Positions 26,655 to 36,156 of a stretch of DNA of 64,000 nucleotides are shown here, in pieces (position 1 is the stretch's first letter; every line of letters begins with the position of its first letter). Source of the DNA: Rhynchopus euleeides (Eukaryota; Euglenozoa; Diplonemea; Diplonemida; Diplonemidae). The position numbers and the translations under genes are program-made. The notes beneath the pieces are model-generated. The model was not told the DNA's origin, did not search any database, and saw only the letters and a list, made by a program, of their open reading frames with translations. The stretch is taken from positions 992,001 to 1,056,000 of the forward strand of contig OY723282.1 of NCBI GenBank assembly GCA_963210315.1, in the 5' to 3' direction.

Positions 26655-27692
26655 TGGTGTGATTCAGGAACCCCCCAGACCTGGCACAGAACACCGGTCC
26701 ACAATCCTTCAGGAAATGTCCGTGCAGGTTTGTAGTGGCCCTGTAGTGGGCCGAGAGACCACAAACAAACCTTGTGGTGGGCCCCAGTGACGAAAGGCCA
26801 GTTATGGGTGTGAATCGGCACCCCGTGGCCAAATGACCCCATCACAATACGCACAGATTCCGAATATTCAACTGAACAGGGGTTGGGAAAACCGAGGGTG
26901 AGGTACTACTGGGTCACGTCAGTGGGTAGGTGGCAGGTACCTAAGGTGCAGTCCATAACGGCTGTCTGTCGGGCCCAATCGGGAGCGAGTCACTTCCCCA
27001 CACCTGAAGCAACCCAACATTCCAGGGGTGGTGTGTGGCACCTACACTGCAAAAGTGACCCCACTACGATTCGCACGGAGTCCAATTATTCAAATGAACG
27101 CGAGTTTGGCTGGATTGTAAATCGGGTTCCATGTAGCTTCCGTGTACGTGTGGTTCCTCAGACTCACTGCCTTTGAGGTTTTAGGTCGTGGCTGTGCCGA
27201 CTACTGCACAGTGCACCACCGACCGAGAGCCCAGCACAGTCCACTCGAGCCCTTCCAGAGCCTGTGGTGTCACCTCAGAGGCAGTGTTCGTCCACCCACG
27301 CATTAGAACCAGACCCACATTTCAGGGGTGATGTGTGGCACCTACGCCAATAAAGTGACCCCACTACGATCCGCACAGATTCCGAATATTCAAATGAACT
27401 GGTTTGTGAAAAAACCGTCTGGGGGTCCCGCTGGGTCTGGGTGGGTGTTGGCTGCCCGACTGACCCTGTCACAAGAAGTGAACTCTCCCAGTCCCCGACA
27501 CACGCCAAACCCACATACTTGGTGCTGAAGAGGCCCCAGGCCCTCAGGATTGCGAGGATTAGCCCCATGTTGGGGCCAAGTTAGCTACCATTTCCCCAGG
27601 GTACATTTCTCGAAGGATTCCTGAAGGGCCCCCAGAACTGGCATAGACCTGGCACAGAACCGGCACAGAACTGCCCCTATTGAATCACACCA
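26655..27692. mobile_element. TGGTRTG-family TIR element, 1.04 kb
   Basis: The left end TGGTGTGATTCA (26655-26666) is mirrored exactly at the right end (27681-27692). Imperfect similarity continues inward, with GACCTGGCACAGAAC and ATCCTTC..GAAATGT present in both arms. TACAC flanks both sides (26650-26654 and 27693-27697) as a 5-bp target duplication. Three copies of the dispersed core motif lie inside. There is no transposase, so this is a non-autonomous relative of the element at 30064-32449, which shares TGGTnTG ends and a TACAN target. Superfamily unassigned. Confidence 0.8.
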
Positions 27693-27697
27693 TACAC

Positions 27698-28388
27698 CTT
27701 TTTGCTTTGAGAGCGAAGCTTCGGGGCTTGGCGGCTGTGCGGAGGGCGCTAGGCCTCTTAGCGATACAGTTTCTTTGGCGCTCGGCGTGCGGAGATCCAG
27801 GCAGCGATAGGGTTGCCGCTGCATCCTCCTTTAATTTGGTGAACACACGGGTGGGGTTTTGTCAGCCATGATCAAACGTTACTTTGCGATGAGGTCTTCT
27901 GCCACCTTGAGAAGACAAGGGAGCAGTTGACACATGATCTGATAACGAAAACTGAAACCCTGCCCACCTGGTCGCACCCAAGTGCCTCACACCGGTTCTC
28001 TCCCCACCCGGTGACTCACCTGACGGATAACGCACTAAAACTAAACCCTCGAGGAGGGGGTAGTATTTTTCTAGGCGCAGGTGATGTCACTGCGCCAAGG
28101 GCGCTACTGTTTCTCTTAACAGCTTGAAGGCTGTCGTCAACAGCATGTTTTGATATTGGCAGGACCATAGCTACTTTCGGAGAGGCCGAGCCTGGATGAT
28201 ATTCACACTAATCGGGAGGGGACACATGTATGGAGGGGAAGGGGCGAGGATTCGGAGGAAGCGAGGTCTTCAGTATCATCAGCGATGGTGAGTGAAGAAC
28301 TGTCGCACCCTTCGGGGGTCCATCGGCCTGTAGTCATGCCAGCACACACGCCAAGCAGGGATGGAGACAGAGACTCCTCAAGATCTAC
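27698..28388. other. Nothing recognisable
   Basis: Unique sequence with short frames only. No motif, repeat or RNA gene seen. Confidence 0.4.
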
Positions 28389-28922
28389 ATGCTCATCCAG
28401 GCGTCGGGTCATCGGGACCTGACGGACCTGGAGGAGACCTGTCGAGCCAGCTGTCCGTTACATCGTCACGCACGGACGGTGGGGAAGGGGGAGAGGTGTC
28501 GGGGAAGCAAGGTCCAGAGTAGCGCCCAGGTGTCTCTTGAGCGCTGGGTTTGTACCATGATCACACATGAGAGTGGGGAAGGAAGTGAGGAAGAAATTGA
28601 GGTCTTCAGCAGCACCTTAGCGATGGAGGTGGCAGAGTGGCCCAACAGGTTCCCCCCAGATCCGCTGGACCACGAACCTTATATTCCGGAGCTTGAGAAA
28701 CACCTGGATGCTACTGAGGACCTCGATTCCTCAGAACCCCCACCCCATTCCCCGCCCTCCGTGTGTGATGGTGGTACGAACAACCGGCTCGATGGGCCCA
28801 CTCCAGACCCGTCCGTTCACGAGCTTGACGACCCGGCGCTCAAGCAAGAGACATCACACACGGAATGTGGGGAGGGGGTGGGGACCCCGAGGAGTCGAGA
28901 TAAGAGCCCACCCGCCTCTTGA
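28389..28922 (+). CDS. Unrecognised acidic ORF (177 codons)
   Basis: This is an open frame with a Glu/Asp/Pro/Ser-rich C-terminal half (for example EGSEEEIEVFSS, LDATEDLDSSEPPPHSPPS). The composition looks selected rather than random. No domain is recognisable and the start is uncertain; a later Met near 28558 would give only the acidic part. It overlaps by about 100 bp with a convergent acidic frame on the other strand, so at most one is likely to be real. It may be a transposon-derived fragment. Confidence 0.25.
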   Translation: MLIQASGHRDLTDLEETCRASCPLHRHARTVGKGERCRGSKVQSSAQVSLERWVCTMITHESGEGSEEEIEVFSSTLAMEVAEWPNRFPPDPLDHEPYIPELEKHLDATEDLDSSEPPPHSPPSVCDGGTNNRLDGPTPDPSVHELDDPALKQETSHTECGEGVGTPRSRDKSPPAS

Positions 28923-29623
28923 GCAGTGGGGGGAACATTCTCGTTGTCGCATGCCGCAACAGGGCTGTCCTCACACTCCGCAGCCGTGTCGCCTTCGCGG
29001 GATCCGATGTCCTCCTCGGCGGAGGGGGCATCCGAGTTGCTGCCGTCATCATCCTCGTCGGCCGCCCTGTCGGTGCTATCAGCCGCCCAGTCCCTGGCAT
29101 TCGGGTCAGGCGGTGTGCTGTCGCTGTCGTCGTCCTCGCTGCCACCCTCCATGTCGGAGTCTCGGGCGAGCTCGTGGTGTCCTGCTGAACAGCACTTGCC
29201 AGCCGTCTTACAGGCTCCGCAGCGTGTCATGTGGTCCACCATCCTCTTCGGTGTGGTGTGCCCGGCAACACGCCTCGATGCGGGTTGTAGTTAGGTTTGC
29301 ATGGTTGCACCTGGCGGCTCTCTTGGCACTGTCTTCCAGGACGTGCATGGTTTCTTCTCCTCCTGCAAAGCGAGACCGCATATCGAGCCCGTCCAGTGGT
29401 TCGGGGTCCCAACGGAGCGCAGGCAGTTTACACGGTAGGGGTGTCCCGCAGGGATAGGGCACGGGAGGCGCGGCTGTTGACATAGGTTGATGTAGTGAGA
29501 CAGGAGGGTGCCCATGAGCTGCCCGCGAGCAAGGAGCGTATGCGTATCGTCAGTCTTTTTGGAGGTGGATGTGGCTGTGATGTCTAGCCCAGTGAAGACC
29601 TCAAAGTCTAGAGCAAGCTCCAA
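28817..29623 (-). pseudogene. Possible decayed transposase-like ORF, Cys-rich then acidic
   Basis: On the minus strand, frames at 29291-29623 and 28817-29242 read, with a frame change, LDFEVFTGLDI, later a Cys/His cluster (CGACKTAGKCCSAGHH), then a strongly acidic tail. The phrase dFEVyTG occurs in piggyBac-type DDE transposases, which also carry a Cys-rich region. That single phrase is weak evidence. No TTAA-flanked ends were found, so I give this only as a possibility. Confidence 0.25.
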
Positions 29624-29847
29624 GGACCACAGAAAGGAAACGTGTTATCGGAATCACTCCGACACTTTCACGCTTCATGCATGTGCTGAAATAATCAGAG
29701 GCCGGTTGTCAAGGCCGGAGTTCAAAGCCGAGAGCACGTCAGCTCTTGATCATGCTGTCTCAAGGTGCACGTTGTTCGAATGTGGCGGGTTTGCGTTTGA
29801 CATGAAGAACGCGCACTCGGGGAACAGGTTGAAAGACTACCAGACGC

Positions 29848-29882
29848 TCACTACCGTGTCCTCCGGCGGCTGGGGGACTCCG
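29848..29882. repeat. GC-hairpin repeat, degenerate copy
   Basis: Partial copy of the repeat found at 39793 and 45692: TCACTACCGTGTCCTCCGGC, then GGCTGGGGG, without the full C-run arm. Confidence 0.6.
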
Positions 29883-30063
29883 TGTACCTGTTCAGCTGCA
29901 AAGCCCTTGAGCGCATGCGACCGTGGCAGATCGAGAAGGGGCATCGTCGAGTACCCGTGATCATGTTTTGGGTTAAGTCAAGCTCTTACACACACTCTCG
30001 TATCAGATTCCACAGCCAGATTCTGGAGTAACCACTGGCTGCCTACAAACCTGTATCATACAT

Positions 30064-32449
30064 TGGTATGGCTAAAACCCACTTTTTCGGTGACCCAAAA
30101 AGTACCTAAGAAGTACCCAAATTTGGCTTTTTTTAAGGGGGGGTGTCAAAACTTATTTTCTGCCGGTTTCAGTCTGGATTTGTGGTCAGAGGCACCCCAT
30201 GGCCAAAATGACTCCACCACGATCCGCACAGATCCCAAACGTTCAAAAGAACGGGGTTATGGAAAATTCGTGAGGGGGGTCCCGCTGGGTGGGTGGGTGG
30301 CTGGGGTGGGGCGGCGAGCTGCCTGCCGGGTGGCGACCTCACACACCCTGCACCTGCCCGCCATCCTATACTGTGCTGCCATCCCTACTGTCCCGCCGGC
30401 CGATCCTGTCCTACCAGCCTACACTGTCCTGCCATCCCTATTGTCCCGCCAGCCTATGCTGTACCGCCAATCCTGTTGTTCGAGCATGCCGTAGTCTCGC
30501 CTCTGCCACATGTGGCCAACAGCACAGTGTGTCGGCTTGCGACCTGCACTGCCACCTGCACCTGCGACCTGACGGATTCCAGTGCAGTGAAGACGAAGTC
30601 CGTGTGTGCAGCCGCCAACTATGCGGCACATGACCCTGCCTTCGCCGCATTCATTGCGAGAGAATGTCCCCATGTAATCAAGGTGTCTGGGCTACTGTGG
30701 CAAAAAGCTTCGAACGGCCGCTTCTGCACCACTGCGGCCGCCTGTTGGTCCCTCTCGCAGCTCGTTGACGGCGACGATACCGTCCTCGATTTCCTCCTGC
30801 GCTTCTTTCGTGAAGTTGCAAAGAGGGATACGAAGACGTACGAGGCTGTGATGGAGTTGGAGGGAGACCGCGAGACTGTGCGGAGGATGGGAATCTGCTT
30901 CGCGCACCTCGTGTACCCCTGCATTCTGTTTGTGTCACGGTTCTCGAAGAGCGAGGCCCAGGCAAGTGACACTTGCCAGCTCGGGTTCTCCTCGGAGTTG
31001 TTTCGCTTCCTCTGGCGCTTGTGGCAAGCGGAGGCGAATGCAGAGGACGGGTACCTCCAGAGCTGGAGAGATCACCAGGAAGACTGCTTCGGCCAGTCCC
31101 TGTGCCTCTCGTTCGAGTCTGAAACGTGCACACTGAAGGGCAGTGTTCCCGAGGAACTGGCGATGACTATGGAAAATGCATGTACAGTTGCTTGCACTGT
31201 ATATTTTGACTATCCTCCTCGCCGCACAGGTGTCAGAGGAACAGTTGAACGAGGTTGTCCCCACTCTTCTCGCTGAATCTGGTGTCGCCAAATACTATGG
31301 TGCCCAGGGCATCTCGAAGGGTTCGACCCTCTGCCCCAAGGTGGACAAGGCCGACGCTGAGAAGTTTCTCCGCACATCCATCCACCGTTTTGCTTCCGGT
31401 TGCTACTCCGAGTACAAGAGATACTCCCAGTCCACGGAAGGGATGGCTGCAGAGAGAACAGGCGCACTGGGACCTGCGGTCCTGGAAGGGGTCTGCGGCG
31501 GGTGTTGATGATGAATGGGGTCGCTATCCGGGATGGTGTCCTCCGCGCCAAGCTCTGTTGCATGCAGCATTGGGTTGATGGCACCTCTCCAGGTGTCACA
31601 GAGGCCCAGATCTCTTCTCTGGGGGGAAAGCTGGAGGCGGTGCAGGAGAGGAAGCTCCGTATTGGCAAGCTGCGACTTGCGGAACTCGAAGTCGCGAGGA
31701 TCGCAGACAATAACGCATCTGAACGCAAGCGCAAGCGGACTGCCTTGATTGACAGTATTTGCACTGTATTCCACTGTGATGTGTCGTGGTTAAAGGGGGT
31801 GTTGGTGCAGCAAGCCCTGGCACGCGGGATCCTCAACTGCCAGAGTAAAAACAAACCCGCTATTCTTGAACTCATTGAGAGTATGGACCGGTGTTTTACT
31901 CTGTCGGAACTGAGGGAATATGCGGAGGCGAGGGAACTCGTAGTCCGCCCAGAGTGGCAGGAAGAGTTACTCGCGAAGCTTCAGGACCACGACACGGAAC
32001 ACATCGAGATTCCAGAGGTTGAAGAAAGAGAGTAGAGCGTAGACGGTCCAGAGGCTGGGGTAAGTCAGTAGAACCGTAGAGAGTGCGGGTGCCCCCCCAC
32101 CCGCTCCCCTCACTTCCTGCCTGCAGGTCCCTTTTTGTTGTAACCCTCAACCAGCAAAGTGCCCCTGAACTGATCTCCCACCCCTCTCCTCCCAGCATTC
32201 ACAGGCACAACTGCCTGAACCAGACCCGCATTTCACGGGTGAAGTTTGTCACCTAGACCACAAAAATGACCCCACTACGATCCGCGCGGAGTCCAAAAAG
32301 TACAATGGGGGAAGAAAATCACGATTCTGGGAGGTCGAATTTTTCCACCCAAGAAAATAAGTTTTGACACCCCCCCCCCTTTTTCGGTGACCCAAAAAGT
32401 ACCCAAGAAGTACCCAAATTTGACTTTTTTTTGGGCGTCAGCCAGACCA
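30064..32449. mobile_element. TGGTRTG-family TIR element carrying a gene, 2.39 kb
   Basis: The left terminus TGGTATGGCTAAAACCCA (30064-30081) and the inverted right terminus TGGTCTGGCTGACGCCCA (32432-32449) match at 14 of 18 positions. TACAT flanks both (30059-30063 and 32450-32454). Just inside lie a ~53-bp direct repeat (30082-30135 and 32380-32432, beginning CTTTTTCGGTGACCC) and an inner inverted repeat, GGGGGGTGTCAAAAC plus TTATTTTC (30138-30160 against 32353-32377). Two core-motif copies (30209, 32267) sit just inside these ends. The interior encodes one unrecognised protein. Confidence 0.85.
30545..32035 (+). CDS. Unrecognised protein gene inside the TIR element (frames interrupted)
   Basis: Coding-like sequence runs through three frames: about 30545-31198 (containing CPHVIKVSGLLWQKASNGRF and LVYPCILFVSRF), 31230-31508 (VSEEQLNEVVPTLLAESGVAKYYG), and 31510-32035 (a basic, helix-rich end with LSELREYAEARELVV). 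The first break fits a 31-bp GT-AG segment, GTATATT...CACAG (31199-31229), that restores the frame; the second has no convincing splice pair. I recognise no domain: there is no visible DDE triad, HUH motif or recombinase box. As the only gene inside the TIRs it may be a divergent transposase or a passenger. The true start is unclear; an in-frame Met lies at about 30851. Confidence 0.5.
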
Positions 32450-32454
32450 TACAT

Positions 32455-32758
32455 GCTCCCACCGTCTAGGTTCGGGCCAGAGCCAAACGAACTGTGAAAC
32501 GAGCCCCTTCCACTAAACGTATATAGTACCCTGCTCCATGCTTCCCCCGACCATATTCACGTTACTGTTGAGGGGTTTTTTTTTCACCCACGGCGAGGGC
32601 CTTAGCGAAGAAGGAACCGAGTACAGGGCAATCAGGCCCGATTAGTGGCAGCACCTGCAGATACCACCACCGGATCTGTAGCTGTCATCACCGTCAGCTT
32701 GTGGATGTGCACACCCACACCCCCGCCTCAGCCAGGCACGCCGTCTCCCTGACTGACG
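32455..32758. other. Intergenic, upstream of the DUF4246 fusion gene
   Basis: Unique sequence between the right end of the 2.4-kb TIR element and the start codon at 32759. It holds a T run at about 32577-32583 and C-rich stretches just before the ATG. No recognisable promoter motif. Confidence 0.4.
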
Positions 32759-35497
32759 ATGGAGCTCCAAGTTGACGTGCAGGGGTGCGACACGATGTAC
32801 ATCATCGAGGTGCCTGTGGATGCAACAGTGGGTGCCCTGGAGACGATCATCTCCAAGACATGCAGCATCCTGCCTGGCACGTTCCACGCTCTGTACGACG
32901 GGAAGGTGCTCGACGATGGGGACGTGGAAGTGCACACGCTGGGTGTGCAGCAAGGGGATGTGCTCTCGGTGTCGCTTGTGAAGGCAGAGGCCCGTGTGAT
33001 CCAGCGCCGCGAGCGCCTGATGTACACCGTGCGGCATGAGGTGCGGCAGAAGCTGAAGTGGTTCGACAAGATCCGTGATGACAGCATCACCGCGAAGTGG
33101 ACGGACGAGGTGATGGCTGCCACACCTGACCAAGATCTCGGCGACTCAATGGTGCCGGCCGTGACGTTCGACCGCCGTGTTGCGTGTGCACGCGCCCTCA
33201 GCGTCCTGCTGCACGAGGCGGATTTGATTGCCGCGCAGCAGCCAAAGCTCACGCCGCAGCCGTGGTACATGCGGCACCGCGACGGCTTCATCCCCTCCGA
33301 GCTGGGTGTGCGACTCAACAAAGTGATGCAGCCCTTCCGTGCGGCACAGGACTGGCATCCCGGGAGCAACGAGCAGGTGCTGGACCTCATCCACCCGTCG
33401 CTCTTCTGCCTGGTGAAGGACTCCGGAGGCAGCAGCGGGAAGCACGCGCAGAAGCGGCGGAAGGTTGCGACAGGAAGCCTTGGGGACCGCCCTAAGTCGG
33501 ACTACGCCTGGATCCCCACAGACTTCAGGATCGAGGAGGCTGCCCCTGGGGAGGTGCGTGTGGTGCCTGAGGGCTACATCAACAACCTGCCGGAGGACGC
33601 ACAGGACGCGCAGCGTGCCATCTGCGACGTGCTCGGGCGCTTCGTCCCGCTGCTCCGTACAGTGCGCGATATCGAGGCGAGTGGCGGAGATGGCTCTGGT
33701 GATGGCGATGGTGGCGATGGTTCTGGGGAGGACGAGGCGAACGGCAGCGATGCCGGTGATGCTGATGCTGATCTGACGAAGGAAGACAAGCAGCAGATCG
33801 CAGAGGAGAAGGCACGCATCCTCGAAGCGTACGGCGGAAACAAGGACAAGTCCTGGGTGGTGATCTTCAAGAAGGATAACGGGCCAAGCGAGTACTTCAG
33901 CCACGCGCACGACAAGACAGAAGGCATGTCTGTGGACGATCCTGAGTTCATTGCCCTCATCGAAGCGAGCGTTTCTGATTTCCTCGACCTGGACAGCATC
34001 CGTGAAGTGGTTGAAGATGAAGATGAAAAGTTTGAAGCGCCCCCAGGGATGGACCAGTCGGACGGGGAGGGTGCCGATGGCGATGGCGATGGCGATGGTG
34101 GCGCCGAAAGCGACGACGACAGCGATGGCAAAGACAGCGACACTGCGCCGGGTCCCCCGGTGCTGACCTGCCCGTTCACCCTTGCCTTCGGTGGTGACCT
34201 GGCTTCTCTGAAGCGCTCGCTTTTCATCAACAAGCTGACGGTGAACTACCTGCACAAAGAGCGCGACACATCGTTGCTCTACACCGCAGCGCGGTTTGGC
34301 CACCTCGACATGGTGAAGTGGCTTGTGCGCAAGCATGACGCCTACGTCAACCAGAAGAACGGGAAGAAGGGCGGCGGGTCCACCCCTCTGCACGGGGCAG
34401 CATACGGCGGGCATGCCGCCGTGGCAGAGTTCCTCATCAAGAACGGGGCAGACAAGACAGCGGAAAACGCACACGGCGACACTCCTGCGCGGGACGCTGC
34501 CGGCCCAGATGCCCAAGTCAAGAAGGCTGCGAAGGCGAAGACCATCAAGGCGATTGAGAACACCAACAACAAGTCGGGTGTTCAGCGCGCCCCCAGTGTC
34601 GACCCTGCGCTTCGTGAGCCAAAGGACGGTTCGGATGATGCACCCGAAGAAGAGCCGGAAAAGCCTGACCTGGATGCAAAGGGTAAGAGGGCGGTCAGCC
34701 TCTTCTTCGAAGTCGCAAAGCTCACCGCCAAAAAGGGAGGCAGCAAGGGGCTGAAGGCACGCGAGCGAGAGGCTGCTCTCCGGCTGTACTGCAAGCTGGC
34801 CGACGACAGCGGCAGCCTTGACAACACAGCCAGGGTTGCCGACCTTGCAGCTACCCTGCGCGCCCGCAAGAAGGAGGAATCCCAAAAGCAGCGCCGCGAG
34901 CTGCAGACTCTGGCGCTGCCTGCCGGCAGCAAGTTGCAGGTGATCGTGAAGGCTGCCGACATTCTGCTCACCCCCGAGAAGCCTGTGTACCCGGGTGGCA
35001 CCTGGCACCTTGAGGGGACCAAGGAGGAGAATATTGTCGCAACAGGGATCTACTACTACGACACGGAGAATGTGACTGCGAGCCACTTGGCCTTCCGCGG
35101 CAAGGTGGATTACGAGGAGCTGGGGTACGAGCAGTGCGAGCATGACCACATCTTCTTCCAGTACGGGGTGGAGCCCTTTGACGAGTGCAACGTGCTGCTG
35201 GGGGAGGTGTCCACACCGGAAGGGAGGTGCATCGCCTTTCCCAACGACCTGCAGCACCGTGCCTCGCCCTTCCAGCTGGTAGACCACTCCAAGCCGGGGC
35301 ACCGCAAGATGCTGGTGTTCTTTGTCGTTGACCCCCGGACGCCCGTCACGTCGACTTCCGAGGTCCCGCGCCAGCAGGAGTTCCTCAGCCTGGAGCAGGC
35401 GCAGACAAACCGCCTTGCCCTCATGGAGGCACGCAAAGGGTACCGCGACTCGAGCAACGAGGAGTGGGTCGAAGAGATCTCGCTGTGTGAGCACTGA
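32759..35497 (+). CDS. Ubiquitin-like + DUF4246 (2OG-Fe oxygenase-like) + ankyrin fusion protein
   Basis: A 912-residue uninterrupted frame. Residues 1-75 form a ubiquitin-like module (VDATVGALETIIS...FHALYDGKVLDDGDVEVHTLGVQQGDVLSVSL). The rest matches the DUF4246 family: YAWIPTDFRI and VVPEGYINNLPED near 260-290, KLQVIVKAADILLTPEKPVY, WHLEGTKEENIVATGIYYYD, then FPNDLQHRASPF and PGHRKMLVFFVVDP. H750 with E752, H833 and R849 could form the metal and 2-oxoglutarate sites of a double-stranded beta-helix oxygenase. Between the DUF4246 halves lie two Asp/Gly/Ser-rich acidic stretches (about 306-340 and 418-466) and two ankyrin-like repeats (about 503-580: TSLLYTAARFGHLDMVKWLV, STPLHGAAYGGHAAVAEFLI). 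DUF4246 proteins are best known from fungi. Substrate unknown. The ankyrin insertion and N-terminal Ubl are unusual. The long antisense ORF is a shadow. Confidence 0.88.
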   Translation: MELQVDVQGCDTMYIIEVPVDATVGALETIISKTCSILPGTFHALYDGKVLDDGDVEVHTLGVQQGDVLSVSLVKAEARVIQRRERLMYTVRHEVRQKLKWFDKIRDDSITAKWTDEVMAATPDQDLGDSMVPAVTFDRRVACARALSVLLHEADLIAAQQPKLTPQPWYMRHRDGFIPSELGVRLNKVMQPFRAAQDWHPGSNEQVLDLIHPSLFCLVKDSGGSSGKHAQKRRKVATGSLGDRPKSDYAWIPTDFRIEEAAPGEVRVVPEGYINNLPEDAQDAQRAICDVLGRFVPLLRTVRDIEASGGDGSGDGDGGDGSGEDEANGSDAGDADADLTKEDKQQIAEEKARILEAYGGNKDKSWVVIFKKDNGPSEYFSHAHDKTEGMSVDDPEFIALIEASVSDFLDLDSIREVVEDEDEKFEAPPGMDQSDGEGADGDGDGDGGAESDDDSDGKDSDTAPGPPVLTCPFTLAFGGDLASLKRSLFINKLTVNYLHKERDTSLLYTAARFGHLDMVKWLVRKHDAYVNQKNGKKGGGSTPLHGAAYGGHAAVAEFLIKNGADKTAENAHGDTPARDAAGPDAQVKKAAKAKTIKAIENTNNKSGVQRAPSVDPALREPKDGSDDAPEEEPEKPDLDAKGKRAVSLFFEVAKLTAKKGGSKGLKAREREAALRLYCKLADDSGSLDNTARVADLAATLRARKKEESQKQRRELQTLALPAGSKLQVIVKAADILLTPEKPVYPGGTWHLEGTKEENIVATGIYYYDTENVTASHLAFRGKVDYEELGYEQCEHDHIFFQYGVEPFDECNVLLGEVSTPEGRCIAFPNDLQHRASPFQLVDHSKPGHRKMLVFFVVDPRTPVTSTSEVPRQQEFLSLEQAQTNRLALMEARKGYRDSSNEEWVEEISLCEH

Positions 35498-35656
35498 GGG
35501 AAAGGGAGGGGGGGTGGGGGTGGGAGGGCAGGCGCCATATGAATGAATCTGAACTTCGCCATGGCTTGGGGTGTGTGTGCCCGGAGTGACGAGCGTTTCT
35601 TGGCGCTTGGCCCTAAACATTGTGGGGGTGGGGGGGATGATTCGAATTGTCGCGTG
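35498..35656. other. 3' flank of the DUF4246 gene
   Basis: G-rich sequence with runs such as GGGAGGGGGGGTGGGGG. It contains the TG dinucleotide (35655-35656) that may be duplicated around the following palindrome. Confidence 0.5.
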
Positions 35657-36133
35657 CACGGTGGGATCTTGTAAATTTTACATGTATAACTACAAGTATA
35701 TACATGTATTATACATGTATAATACTTGCATGTCAACTATTATACATGTATAATACATGTATATGCCTGAAATATACATGTAAAATACATGTATATCAAT
35801 TAAAAATACAAGTATAATACTTGCATGTCAACTATTATACTTGTATTTTTACTTGATATACATGTATTTTACATGTATATTTCAGGCATTTACATGTATT
35901 TTACATGTATAATACTTGTCATGCAAGTATTATACATGTAAAAATACAAGTATAATAGTTGACATGCAAGTATTATACTTGTATTTTTACTTGATATACA
36001 TGTATTTTACATGTATATTTCAGGCATATACATGTATTATACATGTATAATAGTTGACATGCAAGTATTATACACGTATAATACATGTATATACTTGTAG
36101 TTATACATGTAAAATTTACAAGATCCCACCGTG
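35657..36133. repeat. 477-bp AT-rich giant palindrome with CACGG ends
   Basis: The left side, starting CACGGTGGGATCTTG, is the near-perfect reverse complement of the right side for about 170 bp. The centre is also built of mirrored ACATGTA, ACTTGTA and GCATGTCAACTATTATAC words. TG flanks both ends (35655-35656 and 36134-36135). The CACGG start, TG flank and ACATGTAAA-type internal words match the 4.17-kb element at 56561-60725, so I infer a fold-back, non-autonomous relative. It has no coding content. Confidence 0.85.
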
Positions 36134-36156
36134 TGCTGTCGCACTGGGGGGGGGGG

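Noticed and set aside
33146..35659. 837-codon antisense ORF opposite the DUF4246 fusion gene
   Set aside because: High GC makes long antisense frames common. The sense frame carries recognisable Ubl, DUF4246 and ankyrin motifs; the antisense one carries none.
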